DNA of 60,768 nt from an uncultured Flavobacteriaceae bacterium (GTDB lineage: Bacteria; Bacteroidota; Bacteroidia; Flavobacteriales; Flavobacteriaceae). The DNA lies in assembly GCA_938073895.1 (NCBI GenBank), contig CALJFB010000016.1:1-60768 (forward strand), written 5' to 3'. Under the pieces are notes generated by a model. It was not told the origin of the DNA, made no database searches, and saw only the letters and a program-made list of their open reading frames with translations. This document shows positions 43,415 to 53,857 of the stretch, in pieces (within the stretch, counting starts at the first letter, position 1; each line of letters begins with the position of its first letter). Both the position numbers and the translations under genes were made by a program.

Positions 43415-45649
43415 TTATTTAATTTTATACCTTAAACCAGCATAATAGTTACTTCCAAAAACTGGACCATACACAAAATTAGAATCAAAATTAGAGCCAA
43501 AAGGGTTTTCTGCATCTAATATAGGTTTATTTTGTCTAACGTTAGTTATGTTTTCTCCACCTAGATAGACCTCAAAAGAATGACTAAATACTTTAGTTAC
43601 TTGCATATTTAATGTTTCAACAGTTGGTGAATATTCTGGTAATTGAAATTCTACAGGATTTGTTTTAGTTGAATAAAAACGCTGCTTACCTATCCAATTA
43701 TATGTGGCATCAAATTTCCATTGTTTTGCACTTCCTTCTTCTTTATGAGTCTCGAAAGATACATTTGCAAAAAAACGATGCTTTGGTGTTAGAGCTTTCT
43801 CTAATTGCCCGGATTTATAATCTGTTTTTACATTATAGTTCTTGTATGCTAACTTTAAATTAAAATGAGTAAATGGACTATAACTGGTCTCAATTTGAAA
43901 ACTTTTAGCATAACTTTCACCTTCTAAATTATAAAAATTAACTTCTTGAGGGTTTTCATAATCTACCACAACTTGGTTTTTAAAATTAGTAATGTAATAA
44001 TCCAAAGCAATATCTCCTTTTCTTCCAAACAAATTAAATCCTTGTAAATAAGACACACCATAATTCCAGGCAATTTCTGGATCTAATCCATAAATAGAAC
44101 CATTAGAATTAGCTATAGAGATTGTTCTTGAACTTGAAAACATATTCTGATTTTCGGCAAAAATATTTGCACTTCGTTTTCCTCTACCGACACTTAATCT
44201 AAAAGCCGATTTTTCCCAAGGCGAATATTTAGCGTGTAATCTTGGGGTTATAAATGTTCCTAATAAATTATTATAATCAACCCTAATTCCTGCAGTAATA
44301 TTAAGCTTATCTAAATTATTAAAGGCATATTCAAAAAAGCCACCAAAATCGTACTCATTTCTGGAATAAAAATCTGAAGTAACTGTTTCTTTATACGCAT
44401 CAAAAGTGTAGCTTAATCCTGTTTTAATTTTATGTCTAGAATCGCTTATTATAGAATTGTATATTAAATTAGAGTACAAACTTTGTTGTTCTATATTATA
44501 TGTATTTAACCCAAAATAGGAGTCTTGATTATGGTAACTATAAGCCGTTTGGAAACCAATACTACGCCATGGCAATTCTGGATTAACATAACCTAATTTA
44601 GTAGATGCGCTAAATCTATCTGTATTAATTTCGCTTCCCCAAAACACTGTTGTGCCTTTATGCTTATTGGGATCAAAGTTTACTTGTCCGGATTGTTTTT
44701 CGTCTTTAAGGTAATTTACATTAAAAAAACTAACAAAGCCTTTTTCAGAATTTACATATTGCCAACGATTCATGATATTAAACTGATTATAAAGTGGCAT
44801 ATCTAAAAAACCATCAGTATTAACATCGTGTTTTTGTTGGTGTGTATTTCCATGCAAATATAAACCTGTACTCCATTTGTCTGAAATTTTAGTATTAAAA
44901 TGAGTATTTAACTCTACACGTTCGCTTCCTGCAGCAAATAAATTCAAGAAAAATTTATTATCGGTAAATGGTTTTACCAATTCTGCATTAATTTGTCCTG
45001 CAATACTTTCGTAGCCATTAACAACACTTCCTGCACCTTTTGTAATTTGAATACTTTCTACCCAAGTTCCAGGAATAAAACTCATTCCGTAAGCTTGAGA
45101 TGCACCACGAACTGTAGGAATATTCTCTGTTGCAATTAAAATATACGGACTTGTAAGACCTAACATTTTTATTTGTTTGGTTCCAGAAACTGCATCTGCA
45201 AAATTAACGTCTATAGAAGGATTGGTTTCAAAACTTTCTGATAGGTTACAACATGCTGCTTTAAGTAACTCTTCGCTAGAGACAAACAAGGTGTTTTCGG
45301 CTTTAAAATAAGAAACCGACGATGTTTTCTTTCTTGCACTTACAACAACTTCGTCTAATCCAGATGTAGGTTTTAAATTATGTTTTATAAATTTAGCAGA
45401 TGACACATTTAATGTATCGGTTTTAAAACCGACAAAACTCACCACTAATTTTTTATAATCAGATTTATATGGAATAGTAAAATTTCCATCAAAATCGGTT
45501 ACTGTACCAACTTCGGTATTTAACCAATAAACATTTGCACCTGGTAATGGAAAATTATCTGCATTATCTTCTAGAATTTGTCCCGTTAACTTGCTTTGTG
45601 CTAATAAAACCGTTGGTAATATTAGGAGTAATAAAAATAGATTTTTCAT
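43415..45649 (-). CDS. TonB-dependent receptor, probably for metal or metallophore
   Basis: 744 residues. The signal peptide is MKNLFLLLLILPTVLLAQ. A carboxypeptidase-regulatory-like domain (about 20-105) precedes a plug beginning near 110, with SSEELLKAACCNLSESFETN and GSVVNGYESIAGQINAELV. A 22-strand-type barrel ends in FGSNYYAGLRYKIK. The ligand is inferred from position: the gene starts one base after the HMA-MauE gene stop and is followed by an exported HMA protein, so copper or a related metal is the best guess. Confidence 0.88.
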   Translation of the reverse strand: MKNLFLLLLILPTVLLAQSKLTGQILEDNADNFPLPGANVYWLNTEVGTVTDFDGNFTIPYKSDYKKLVVSFVGFKTDTLNVSSAKFIKHNLKPTSGLDEVVVSARKKTSSVSYFKAENTLFVSSEELLKAACCNLSESFETNPSIDVNFADAVSGTKQIKMLGLTSPYILIATENIPTVRGASQAYGMSFIPGTWVESIQITKGAGSVVNGYESIAGQINAELVKPFTDNKFFLNLFAAGSERVELNTHFNTKISDKWSTGLYLHGNTHQQKHDVNTDGFLDMPLYNQFNIMNRWQYVNSEKGFVSFFNVNYLKDEKQSGQVNFDPNKHKGTTVFWGSEINTDRFSASTKLGYVNPELPWRSIGFQTAYSYHNQDSYFGLNTYNIEQQSLYSNLIYNSIISDSRHKIKTGLSYTFDAYKETVTSDFYSRNEYDFGGFFEYAFNNLDKLNITAGIRVDYNNLLGTFITPRLHAKYSPWEKSAFRLSVGRGKRSANIFAENQNMFSSSRTISIANSNGSIYGLDPEIAWNYGVSYLQGFNLFGRKGDIALDYYITNFKNQVVVDYENPQEVNFYNLEGESYAKSFQIETSYSPFTHFNLKLAYKNYNVKTDYKSGQLEKALTPKHRFFANVSFETHKEEGSAKQWKFDATYNWIGKQRFYSTKTNPVEFQLPEYSPTVETLNMQVTKVFSHSFEVYLGGENITNVRQNKPILDAENPFGSNFDSNFVYGPVFGSNYYAGLRYKIK

Positions 45650-45650
45650 A

Positions 45651-46358
45651 CTAATTAAATATTTTAACTAACATAAAAACCGCCATAACAATCATTATAG
45701 AATTTTCTATAAACGTAGCTTTTGTCATTGGCAACTTTAGAGCTGTCCCTAAACAAGCACATTGAATTTTACTTTTATTTAATAACGATCTTGTTACACC
45801 AATAGTTGTAATTCCTAGAATAACTAAGGTTATAACTAATGCCAGAGTAATTTTAATACGCGTTAAAAATAATATTCCCAAAGCAGCCTCAATAAAAGGA
45901 TAAACCCAAGCATAAACTGGAAGTTGTTTTGCTAACGGATCATACATTTTAAAACTTCGTGGAAAACCTTTATAGTCTAAGAATTTAAAAAAGCTAAAGA
46001 CTACATAAAATAAGCCCATAAAATCAAGCATAAAAGCATCAATTTTAAACGAATTTATATTTAGAAATAAGGCCGCTACAATAATGTATAAAAATATTAG
46101 AAATAGCGGAAATAATTGTTTTAAGTCTGATTTACTTTCTGCTTCAATTTTAAAAACAGGTTTAATAATTCTGAATTTTTCTGGTAACGCTTTCTGAAGT
46201 TCTTCAATGGTTAATTCTTTCGAAGTTTTAAGAGTTACAGAATTTAATTCTAAATCTACTAGCGCAGATTCTACTTGTGGCAAAGCATTTAAGTGTTTTT
46301 CAACAGATGCTTTACAGCCACCACAGGTCATGCCTGTTATGTTATATGTAAATGTCAT
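45651..46358 (-). CDS. HMA domain fused to a MauE/DoxX-like membrane domain
   Basis: 235 residues. The N-terminal HMA domain has the metal site GMTCGGC (residues 8-14). About four transmembrane helices follow (about 88-105, 109-126, 147-190, 212-233), with CACLGTALKLPMTK in a loop, as in MauE-like proteins. It likely handles copper or mercury-type metals at the inner membrane. It is in the same operon as the TonB receptor. Confidence 0.85.
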   Translation of the reverse strand: MTFTYNITGMTCGGCKASVEKHLNALPQVESALVDLELNSVTLKTSKELTIEELQKALPEKFRIIKPVFKIEAESKSDLKQLFPLFLIFLYIIVAALFLNINSFKIDAFMLDFMGLFYVVFSFFKFLDYKGFPRSFKMYDPLAKQLPVYAWVYPFIEAALGILFLTRIKITLALVITLVILGITTIGVTRSLLNKSKIQCACLGTALKLPMTKATFIENSIMIVMAVFMLVKIFN

Positions 46359-46413
46359 AATTTATGTTTTAATTAATTTTATTATCTAAAGTTTTTCAAC
46401 TAAAAATATAAAA

Positions 46414-46833
46414 TCAAATCAAAAACACTTGATCTATAACTTGGATATCTATTACTAAATCTGGCGTATTATAATGCAGATTTGGAACTGTTTTTTTAGG
46501 AAACGTTTTATGTAAACCAGAATAAGTTTCTAGGAAAGCAGTAAGAAATCGCTTATTAAATTTACTAATGTCTAATGGAGTTTTAATATCTAATTGATTC
46601 TGACCAGAAAAGATTTGAAGTTCATCTTTACAACAAGACTTCTTTTTTAATTGAGCCAAATTAGAATGCTTTATTTCTTTATGATCTCCACATTTTTTTA
46701 CCGATGTAAAAATAGCAACATCTACTAAATTAGAGCCACAAAAATGCTTTTCGATGGTTAAAGAAAAGGTCGAAAACAGCACCAAAAGCGCTAGAAGTGT
46801 TGTAAATGTTTTATGTAAAACTAATTTTAACAT
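46414..46833 (-). CDS. HYC_CC_PP-like small exported protein
   Basis: 139 residues. An N-terminal membrane segment (about 9-27) is followed by EKHFCG, a second cysteine group KKCGD and KKSCCKDE. The arrangement resembles Bacteroidota HYC_CC_PP proteins, which sit beside HMA and TonB metal genes. The final PP motif is not evident. The function is unknown, but metal binding through the cysteines is plausible. First gene of the cluster. Confidence 0.7.
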   Translation of the reverse strand: MLKLVLHKTFTTLLALLVLFSTFSLTIEKHFCGSNLVDVAIFTSVKKCGDHKEIKHSNLAQLKKKSCCKDELQIFSGQNQLDIKTPLDISKFNKRFLTAFLETYSGLHKTFPKKTVPNLHYNTPDLVIDIQVIDQVFLI

Positions 46834-47198
46834 ATTACAAAAGTAATGTATTTTAATATTCTAACTATAAATTAATATCTATTTAACGCTTATTTACGAA
46901 ATCTATTATAATAAAAGCAAGAAGTAATAGTAATAAAAGTAAAGGCTGAATTAAAAAACGACGTAGATTAAAAAAAATAATCTTCTTGGTTTGAATTTAA
47001 TACAAAATAAAAAAAAAGTATAAAATAATGTAGGCAACTATGCATACAAAACTAGAAAACTTTACAATAGTTTTATCTTTAAAAATTAATTTAAAATAGC
47101 ATTATAGATTTAAATATTTTTAAAAACGAAGCCAATATTTTATAATTTAATACACATAATTTACAGCTTTTTTAAATAGTTTTGCTAAAAAAAGAAAC
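46834..47198. other. AT-rich intergenic region
   Basis: 365 bases between divergent genes. Only promoter-like AT-rich sequence; no ORF, RNA or repeat recognised. Confidence 0.4.
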
Positions 47199-47651
47199 AT
47201 GCCTTTAGAAAACCTAAAACCTGAAGTTGAATCTATAATAAATCAGTCTTCTACAAAAGATGAGAAATTAAAATCTATTTGCGAATTATTAGAATCTAAC
47301 ATTGATTACTACAATTGGGTTGGTTTTTATTTTAAAAATGGTGATAAGAACGAATTAAAACTAGGACCTTACGTTGGAGAACCTACAGACCATATAATTA
47401 TTCCTTTTGGAAAAGGTATTTGTGGGCAAGTTGCAGAAAGTAACGCAAATTTTGTAGTGCCAGATGTTAAAGCACAAGACAATTATATAGCTTGCAGTAT
47501 TACAGTAAAAGCAGAAATTGTAATTCCTATTTTTGTTAATGGCCAAAATTTAGGGCAAATAGACATAGACTCAAATACTGTAGATCCATTTACAAAAGCC
47601 GATGAAGAGTTTTTGGAGTTTGTGTGCGCTAAGGTAGCTACCATACTTTAA
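47199..47651 (+). CDS. msrC: GAF-domain free methionine-(R)-sulfoxide reductase
   Basis: 150 residues, a single GAF domain. GKGICGQVAESN (Cys near 74) and DNYIACS (Cys near 99) match the redox cysteines of fRMsr enzymes, as do the preceding NWVGFYF and LGPYVGEP. The enzyme reduces free methionine-R-sulfoxide in the cytoplasm. One of the three cysteines of the E. coli enzyme appears absent. Confidence 0.82.
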   Translation: MPLENLKPEVESIINQSSTKDEKLKSICELLESNIDYYNWVGFYFKNGDKNELKLGPYVGEPTDHIIIPFGKGICGQVAESNANFVVPDVKAQDNYIACSITVKAEIVIPIFVNGQNLGQIDIDSNTVDPFTKADEEFLEFVCAKVATIL

Positions 47652-47673
47652 TACTAAATTTACACAAAAATTT

Positions 47674-47705
47674 AAAGTCCAGTAAACTAATTTGCTGGAC
47701 TTTTT
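47674..47705 (+). terminator. Terminator of the fRMsr gene
   Basis: AAAGTCCAG / CTGGACTTT with T run. Confidence 0.8.
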
Positions 47706-47796
47706 GTTTTAAGTTGTATTATAACTCACTAATAATGAAATCTTTAAAAAGTTAAAAAAAAGACATTTAAACTTAACATTTAACAATTAGAATCCA

Positions 47797-47804
47797 TAAA
47801 TTTG
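47797..47804 (+). promoter_or_regulatory. Bacteroidota -7 element TAAATTTG (purH)
   Basis: Fits TAnnTTTG, 22 bases before the chosen purH ATG. Confidence 0.5.
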
Positions 47805-47826
47805 CATGCTTATTAATATATCGATA

Positions 47827-49359
47827 ATGAGCAATTCAAAACAAATTAAATCTGCATTAATATCTGTTTTTTCTAAAGACGGATTAGAGCCAATAGTTAG
47901 AGAATTAGACGCACAAGGCGTCATAATATATTCTACTGGTGGAACCGAAAAATTTATTAACGATTTAGGAATCAAAGTTGTTCCTGTTGAAGACGTTACA
48001 TCTTATCCTTCTATTTTAGGTGGTCGCGTTAAAACACTTCACCCAAAAGTATTTGGAGGAATTTTAAACAGACAAAACCACGATGGCGATGTTAAGGAAA
48101 TGAAAGATTTTGATATTCCACAAATAGATGTCGTTATAGTAGATCTTTACCCTTTTGAAAAAACCGTTGCCTCTGGTGCACCTCACCAAGATATTATCGA
48201 AAAAATTGATATTGGAGGAATTTCATTAATACGTGCTGCTGCTAAGAATTTTGCAGATGTATTATGCGTATCTTCTGTAGACGATTACAAATTATTCTTA
48301 GATTTAATTACAGATAAAAAAGGGTTATTAACTGAAAACGATCGTAAATTATTTGCTGCTAAAGCATTTAACACGTCTTCTCATTATGACACTGCAATCT
48401 TTAACTTCTTTAACGCTAACAACGAAATTCCTGCTTTAAAACTAAGCGAAAATAACGGTAAAACATTACGCTACGGAGAAAACCCACATCAAAAAGGATC
48501 ATTCTATGGCGATTTTAATGCTGTTTTTACAAAATTACATGGTAAAGAATTAAGTTATAATAATCTCTTAGATGTAGATGCTGCAGTAAACTTAATTAAG
48601 GAATTTAAAGGAGAAGCACCAACATTTGCCATACTAAAACACAATAATGCTTGTGGATTAGCACAAAGAGAAACTATAAAGCAAGCTTATATAGATGCTT
48701 TAGCTGCAGATCCAGTTTCAGCTTTTGGTGGTGTTTTAATTGCTAACACAGAAATTGACTTAGCTACCGCAGAAAATATTCACACTTTATTTTGCGAAGT
48801 TGTAATTGCACCTTCATTCTCTAAAGATGCTCAAGCTTTATTACAAGGTAAGAAAAACAGAATCTTATTAATTTTAAACGATATTGAATTTGCTAAAACA
48901 TCTGTAAGAACATGTTTAAACGGATTCTTGGTTCAAGATAAAGATTTTATTACAGACGCTAAATCTGATTTAACAACTGCGACTACTTTGGCGCCAACAA
49001 ATGCTCAAATAGAGGATTTATTATTTGCTTCAAAATTAAGTAAGCATACTAAATCTAATACTATTATTTTAGCTAAAAATAAGCAATTACTAGCTTCTGG
49101 AACAGGACAAACAAGTCGTGTAGATGCTTTAAACCAAGCTATTCATAAAGCACAAACATTTAAATTTGATTTAAATGGTGCTGCTATGGCAAGTGATGCA
49201 TTTTTTCCTTTCCCAGATTGTGTAGAAATTGCTAAAAACGCAGGAATTAACTCTGTAATTCAGCCAGGTGGCTCTATAAAAGATCAATTAAGTATTGATT
49301 ATTGTAATGAAAACAATGTTGCAATGGTAATGACAGGAACTCGTCATTTTAAACATTAA
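47827..49359 (+). CDS. purH: Bifunctional AICAR transformylase / IMP cyclohydrolase
   Basis: 510 residues from ATG 47827 (MSNSKQIKSALISVFSKDG); the in-frame ATG at 47806 lies too close to the promoter. The N-terminal IMP cyclohydrolase (MGS-like) domain has YSTGGTEKF and GGRVKTLHPK. The C-terminal transformylase domain contains KHNNACGLA and ASDAFFPFPD. It catalyses the last two steps of IMP synthesis. Monocistronic. Confidence 0.97.
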   Translation: MSNSKQIKSALISVFSKDGLEPIVRELDAQGVIIYSTGGTEKFINDLGIKVVPVEDVTSYPSILGGRVKTLHPKVFGGILNRQNHDGDVKEMKDFDIPQIDVVIVDLYPFEKTVASGAPHQDIIEKIDIGGISLIRAAAKNFADVLCVSSVDDYKLFLDLITDKKGLLTENDRKLFAAKAFNTSSHYDTAIFNFFNANNEIPALKLSENNGKTLRYGENPHQKGSFYGDFNAVFTKLHGKELSYNNLLDVDAAVNLIKEFKGEAPTFAILKHNNACGLAQRETIKQAYIDALAADPVSAFGGVLIANTEIDLATAENIHTLFCEVVIAPSFSKDAQALLQGKKNRILLILNDIEFAKTSVRTCLNGFLVQDKDFITDAKSDLTTATTLAPTNAQIEDLLFASKLSKHTKSNTIILAKNKQLLASGTGQTSRVDALNQAIHKAQTFKFDLNGAAMASDAFFPFPDCVEIAKNAGINSVIQPGGSIKDQLSIDYCNENNVAMVMTGTRHFKH

Positions 49360-49383
49360 TTCATTAAAATAACATAATTCTAT

Positions 49384-49413
49384 AAAAGCTTCAACTTAAC
49401 GGTTGAAGCTTTT
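49384..49413 (+). terminator. Terminator of purH
   Basis: AAAAGCTTCAAC / GTTGAAGCTTTT around six bases. Confidence 0.85.
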
Positions 49414-49558
49414 ACTATAATATAGAATCACTAAAAAATTATTTTAAAAACATTATAAGAATTTTTTCGCTTTCAATATCAATATATTGAGAATTTTAGC
49501 GTAACTTTTCATACTTTTACACTACTTTTTTATTAACACTATTAATTACGCACAATAA

Positions 49559-50587
49559 ATGGGATTTTTTGACTTCTTAACCGAGGAAATCGCAATAGAT
49601 TTAGGAACGGCAAACACACTAATAATTCATAATGGAAAAGTCGTTGTTGATGCGCCATCTATAGTTGCCCGCGACAGAATATCCGGAAAAATTATTGCAG
49701 TTGGTAGAGAAGCTAATATGATGCAAGGTAAAACGCACGAAAACATTAAAACAATTAGACCTCTAAAAGATGGTGTAATTGCAGATTTTGATGCGTCTGA
49801 GCAAATGATTAGTAAGTTCATAAAAAATATTCCTGCCTTAAAAAAGAAATTATTTACACCAACTTTAAGAATGGTAATTTGTATACCTTCTGGAATTACC
49901 GAAGTAGAAATGCGTGCCGTAAAAGAAAGTGCAGAACGTGTTAATGGTAAAGAAGTATATTTAATTCACGAACCTATGGCTGCGGCAATTGGTATTGGAA
50001 TTGATATTATGCAACCTAAAGGAAATATGATTGTTGATATTGGTGGAGGAACAACAGAAATTGCTGTTATTGCTCTTGGTGGTATTGTTTGCGATAAATC
50101 TGTAAAGGTTGCCGGAGATGTATTTACTAACGATATTATTTATTACATGCGTACGCAACATAACCTTTATGTTGGAGAAAGCACTGCTGAAAAAATTAAA
50201 ATTCAAATTGGAGCTGCTACAGAAGATTTAGATGTGCCGCCAGAAGACATGAATGTTCAAGGTAGAGATTTGTTAACTGGAAAACCAAAGCAAGTTCAGA
50301 TTTCTTACAGAGAAATTGCTAAAGCTTTAGATAAATCTATTTTAAGAATTGAAGATTCTGTTATGGAAACATTATCTCAAACACCTCCAGAATTAGCTGC
50401 AGATATTTACAATACTGGTATTTATCTTGCTGGTGGTGGATCTATGTTACGTGGTTTAGATAAACGTCTATCTCAGAAAACAGATTTACCGGTTTACATT
50501 GCCGAAGATCCATTAAGAGCTGTGGTTAGAGGTACTGGAATTACCTTAAAAGACTTGGCTAAATTTAAAAGTGTACTGATAAATTAA
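49559..50587 (+). CDS. mreB: Rod-shape actin homologue MreB
   Basis: 342 residues. Actin-fold motifs are IAIDLGTANTLI (phosphate 1), IVDIGGGTTEIAV (phosphate 2) and YLAGGGSMLRGLD (adenosine). It forms membrane-bound filaments that guide cell-wall synthesis. First gene of mreB-mreC-mreD-mrdA-rodA, all closely spaced. Confidence 0.98.
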   Translation: MGFFDFLTEEIAIDLGTANTLIIHNGKVVVDAPSIVARDRISGKIIAVGREANMMQGKTHENIKTIRPLKDGVIADFDASEQMISKFIKNIPALKKKLFTPTLRMVICIPSGITEVEMRAVKESAERVNGKEVYLIHEPMAAAIGIGIDIMQPKGNMIVDIGGGTTEIAVIALGGIVCDKSVKVAGDVFTNDIIYYMRTQHNLYVGESTAEKIKIQIGAATEDLDVPPEDMNVQGRDLLTGKPKQVQISYREIAKALDKSILRIEDSVMETLSQTPPELAADIYNTGIYLAGGGSMLRGLDKRLSQKTDLPVYIAEDPLRAVVRGTGITLKDLAKFKSVLIN

Positions 50588-50599
50588 GCGCAGTAACAA

Positions 50600-51421
50600 A
50601 TGCAACAAATTGTAAATTTCTTTTTAAGAAACAAAGCAACTTTATTGTTCTTGTTGCTTTTTGGCTTGTCCTTAATGTTCACTATTCAGTCGCATTCTTT
50701 TCAAAGAAGTCAGTTTATACATTCGGCTAATTTTTTGTCTGGAGGCGTTTACAATACCACAAATAATATTAGCAAATATTTTGATTTAATTGAAGAAAAC
50801 AACAAACTTCAAGAAGAAAACTCTAAGCTAAGAGCTTTAGTTTTTAATTCGGCTTCTATTTCAGATCATAGTTTTATAGATTCTACGTACTACACCAAAA
50901 ATTATAAAGTTACGCCTGCTATTATAATAAATAACAGCTACGAAAAAGCAAACAATACACTTTTAATAAATAAAGGAATACAAGACAGTTTAGAGTCGGA
51001 CTTAGCAGTAATTTCATCTAAAGGAATTGTTGGAATTACAAGAAATTTAAATTCTAAATACGCAACAGTAATTTCTATTTTAAACACAACTATTTCTATA
51101 AGCGCAAAACTAAAACAAACCAATCATTTTGGATCTATTAATTGGAACACTAAAAACCCCAATTATGTACAACTTACTCAAATGCCAAAAATTGCGCCTC
51201 TTAAAAAAGGCGATACTATTGTTACCTCTGGTAAATCTTCAATTTTTCCAAAGAATATTCCTGTTGGAATTATAGAAGGATTTAAATTAGATAACGCAGA
51301 AAACTTCTATATCATAAATATTAAACTATTTAATGATATGACTAGTTTAGATCACGTTTACATTATTAAAAACCAAAATAAGAAACTTATTAACGAATTA
51401 ATAGACCTAGAAAATGAATAA
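50600..51421 (+). CDS. mreC: Rod-shape protein MreC
   Basis: 273 residues. One N-terminal transmembrane helix (about 11-27), a coiled coil (IEENNKLQEENSKLRALV, near 63-80) and the periplasmic beta-barrel domain with KGIVGITRN and GDTIVTSGKSSIFPKNIPVG. It links MreB to the elongation enzymes. It overlaps mreD by eight bases. Confidence 0.95.
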   Translation: MQQIVNFFLRNKATLLFLLLFGLSLMFTIQSHSFQRSQFIHSANFLSGGVYNTTNNISKYFDLIEENNKLQEENSKLRALVFNSASISDHSFIDSTYYTKNYKVTPAIIINNSYEKANNTLLINKGIQDSLESDLAVISSKGIVGITRNLNSKYATVISILNTTISISAKLKQTNHFGSINWNTKNPNYVQLTQMPKIAPLKKGDTIVTSGKSSIFPKNIPVGIIEGFKLDNAENFYIINIKLFNDMTSLDHVYIIKNQNKKLINELIDLENE

Positions 51422-51920
51422 TATTATTGGTCAAAATATAATTCGTTTTATAATCTTGGTTTTAGTGCAAGTAAGCATTCTAAACCATATTAATTTTTTA
51501 GGTGATATCAATCCGTATTTATACGTACTATTTATAGTATTATTTCCACTTAGAAATAATCGGTTAGCTTTTATAAGTATAGCTTTTTTCCTGGGAATTA
51601 GCGTAGATATGTTTTCGGATACTGGTGGAATTCATGCTGGAGCATCTGTTTTCATTGCCTACATAAGACCATTAATTACTAAATTTAGTTTTGGAACTCT
51701 AAACGAGTTTCATAGCGTAAAATTTAATAATATCGATTTTATTAAAAGAATAACCTATATTATTATTATAGTATTTTTTCACCATTTAATGTTGTTTAGT
51801 TTAGAATATTTTAGTCTTACTCACATAATAACTATCTTAAAACACACGTTATTATCTGGTTTATTTACCGCCATTTTAATTCTATTAACAACAATAATTT
51901 TTAGTAACAAATCCAAATGA
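51414..51920 (+). CDS. mreD: Rod-shape protein MreD
   Basis: 168 residues with five or so transmembrane helices and the family segment INPYLYVLFIVLFPLR. It is the membrane partner of MreC. It overlaps both neighbours (ATGA with mrdA). Confidence 0.92.
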   Translation: MNNIIGQNIIRFIILVLVQVSILNHINFLGDINPYLYVLFIVLFPLRNNRLAFISIAFFLGISVDMFSDTGGIHAGASVFIAYIRPLITKFSFGTLNEFHSVKFNNIDFIKRITYIIIIVFFHHLMLFSLEYFSLTHIITILKHTLLSGLFTAILILLTTIIFSNKSK

Positions 51921-53857
51921 GAAAATTACTTCTTGCTTTTTGTATAGTTTTAGTTGGATTTGTATTTATTGGTCGCTTGTTTTATCTACAGGTTTATTCT
52001 AACAATTCAAACTCTATTTTAAACGATAACGCCATTCGTAAAATTTACGAATATCCCAAACGTGGATTTGTTTACGATAGAAATGGACAACTTTTAGTAG
52101 CTAATCAGCCTTCTTACGATGTTATGGTTATTCCAAGAGAAGTTAAAACTTTAGACACTTTAGAATTTTGTGGATTATTAAAAATAACCAAAGAAGACTT
52201 TTTAAAGAAATACAATAGAGCAAAACGTTATTCATCGCGATTACCATCTGTTTTTGTAGCACAATTATCAAAAGAAGATTATGCTTATCTTCAAGAAAAA
52301 CTACATAAATACAAAGGCTTTTACACAGAAATTAAAGCCTTAAGACAATATGAAACAGCTATTGGTGCAAATGTTTTGGGAGATATTGGCGAAGTTAATC
52401 AGCGTGATATTAAAAAAGATGCCTATTACAAATTAGGCGATTTAATTGGTAGACAAGGTATTGAGGTTTCGTACGAGAAAATTCTACGCGGAAGAAAAGG
52501 TGTAAAATATATTCAGAAAGATCGTTTTAACAGAAATATTGGAAATTTTAAAAATGGTAAATATGATAAGCTACCAATTCCTGGAAAAGATGTAAATATT
52601 ACTATTGATGCTAAGCTACAAGAATACGGCGAAATTTTAATGCGAAATAAACGTGGCGGAATTATAGCCATAGAACCAAGTACAGGCGAGATTTTAGCAA
52701 TGGTTGCAGCACCAACTTACAATCCAAACGATTTGGTTGGTAGAAAGCGATCAAAAAACTTTACTAAACTCTATAACGATAGTATTGCAAAACCACTTTT
52801 TAATAGAAGTCTACAAGGTGTTTACGAGCCTGGATCGCCATTTAAATTAATGAATGCTTTAATTGGTTTGCAAGAAGGTATAATTACAACAAACGAAAAA
52901 ATTACCTGCCAAAATGGATATAAATATGGAGGTAGTTTTATGAAATGCCACTGCGGCTATAATGTTAGAAATAATGTAAAAGATGCCATTGTAAAATCTT
53001 GCAATGCTTTTTTTGCTACTACTTACAGACGTATTTTAGATAACAAAGACAATGCTTCTTTAGGTATTAATGTTTGGAGTAACCACGTAAAAAGCTTTGG
53101 GTTGGGAAATTTTTTAAATAACGATTTATCGGTTGGACAAAAAGGACTAATTCCAGATAGAAAATATTACGAAAACGCCTATCCAAAAGAATTTTACTCA
53201 TCTTACACCATTTCTAATGCTATTGGTCAAGGCGAAGTACAAACTACACCTATACAATTAGCAAATATGGTTGCTGCAATTGCTAATAGAGGATTTTATT
53301 ACACACCACATATTGTAAAAGCAATTAAAGGAGAATCTTTAGATAAAAAATTTACAACACCAAAGTACACTAGCATAGATAAAAAACATTTTGAAGCAGT
53401 TATAGAAGGTATGCATCGAGTTTACACAAGCCCAAAAGGAACCGCTTATTCTTTACGTGTAAAAGATATTGAAATTTGTGGTAAAACAGGAACAGTTCAG
53501 AATTACGCCATTATAGATTCTGTAAAAACAGACTTAACAGATCATTCTATATTTGTAGCATTTGCACCTAAAGAAAATCCTAAAATAGCCATAGCTGTAT
53601 TTGTAGAAAATGGTTATTTTGGAAGTCGTTTTGCAGGAAGAATTACCAGTTTAATGATCGAGCAATATTTAACAGGAACCATTACAAGACAAGATTTTGA
53701 AGATTGGATTTTAACGCATAGTTTAGAAAACGAATACGCTAAACCATATTCTGGAAAACCGTTTAAAATTAATAAACAAACAGAATATCAGGTTGTAGAA
53801 AAAAACCCTATAGATATTGAACGCATAAAAATATTAAGACAAAAAATAAATGATTAG
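51917..53857 (+). CDS. mrdA: Penicillin-binding protein 2, peptidoglycan transpeptidase
   Basis: 646 residues. One N-terminal membrane anchor, a dimerisation/pedestal domain (PKRGFVYDRNGQLL), and a transpeptidase domain with SxxK as GSPFK (Ser near 306), SxN as KSCNA (near 360) and KTG as CGKTGTVQ (near 523). It cross-links the wall during elongation as the partner of RodA, encoded next with an eight-base overlap. A C-terminal extension beyond the enzyme is about 70 residues. Confidence 0.96.
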   Translation: MRKLLLAFCIVLVGFVFIGRLFYLQVYSNNSNSILNDNAIRKIYEYPKRGFVYDRNGQLLVANQPSYDVMVIPREVKTLDTLEFCGLLKITKEDFLKKYNRAKRYSSRLPSVFVAQLSKEDYAYLQEKLHKYKGFYTEIKALRQYETAIGANVLGDIGEVNQRDIKKDAYYKLGDLIGRQGIEVSYEKILRGRKGVKYIQKDRFNRNIGNFKNGKYDKLPIPGKDVNITIDAKLQEYGEILMRNKRGGIIAIEPSTGEILAMVAAPTYNPNDLVGRKRSKNFTKLYNDSIAKPLFNRSLQGVYEPGSPFKLMNALIGLQEGIITTNEKITCQNGYKYGGSFMKCHCGYNVRNNVKDAIVKSCNAFFATTYRRILDNKDNASLGINVWSNHVKSFGLGNFLNNDLSVGQKGLIPDRKYYENAYPKEFYSSYTISNAIGQGEVQTTPIQLANMVAAIANRGFYYTPHIVKAIKGESLDKKFTTPKYTSIDKKHFEAVIEGMHRVYTSPKGTAYSLRVKDIEICGKTGTVQNYAIIDSVKTDLTDHSIFVAFAPKENPKIAIAVFVENGYFGSRFAGRITSLMIEQYLTGTITRQDFEDWILTHSLENEYAKPYSGKPFKINKQTEYQVVEKNPIDIERIKILRQKIND

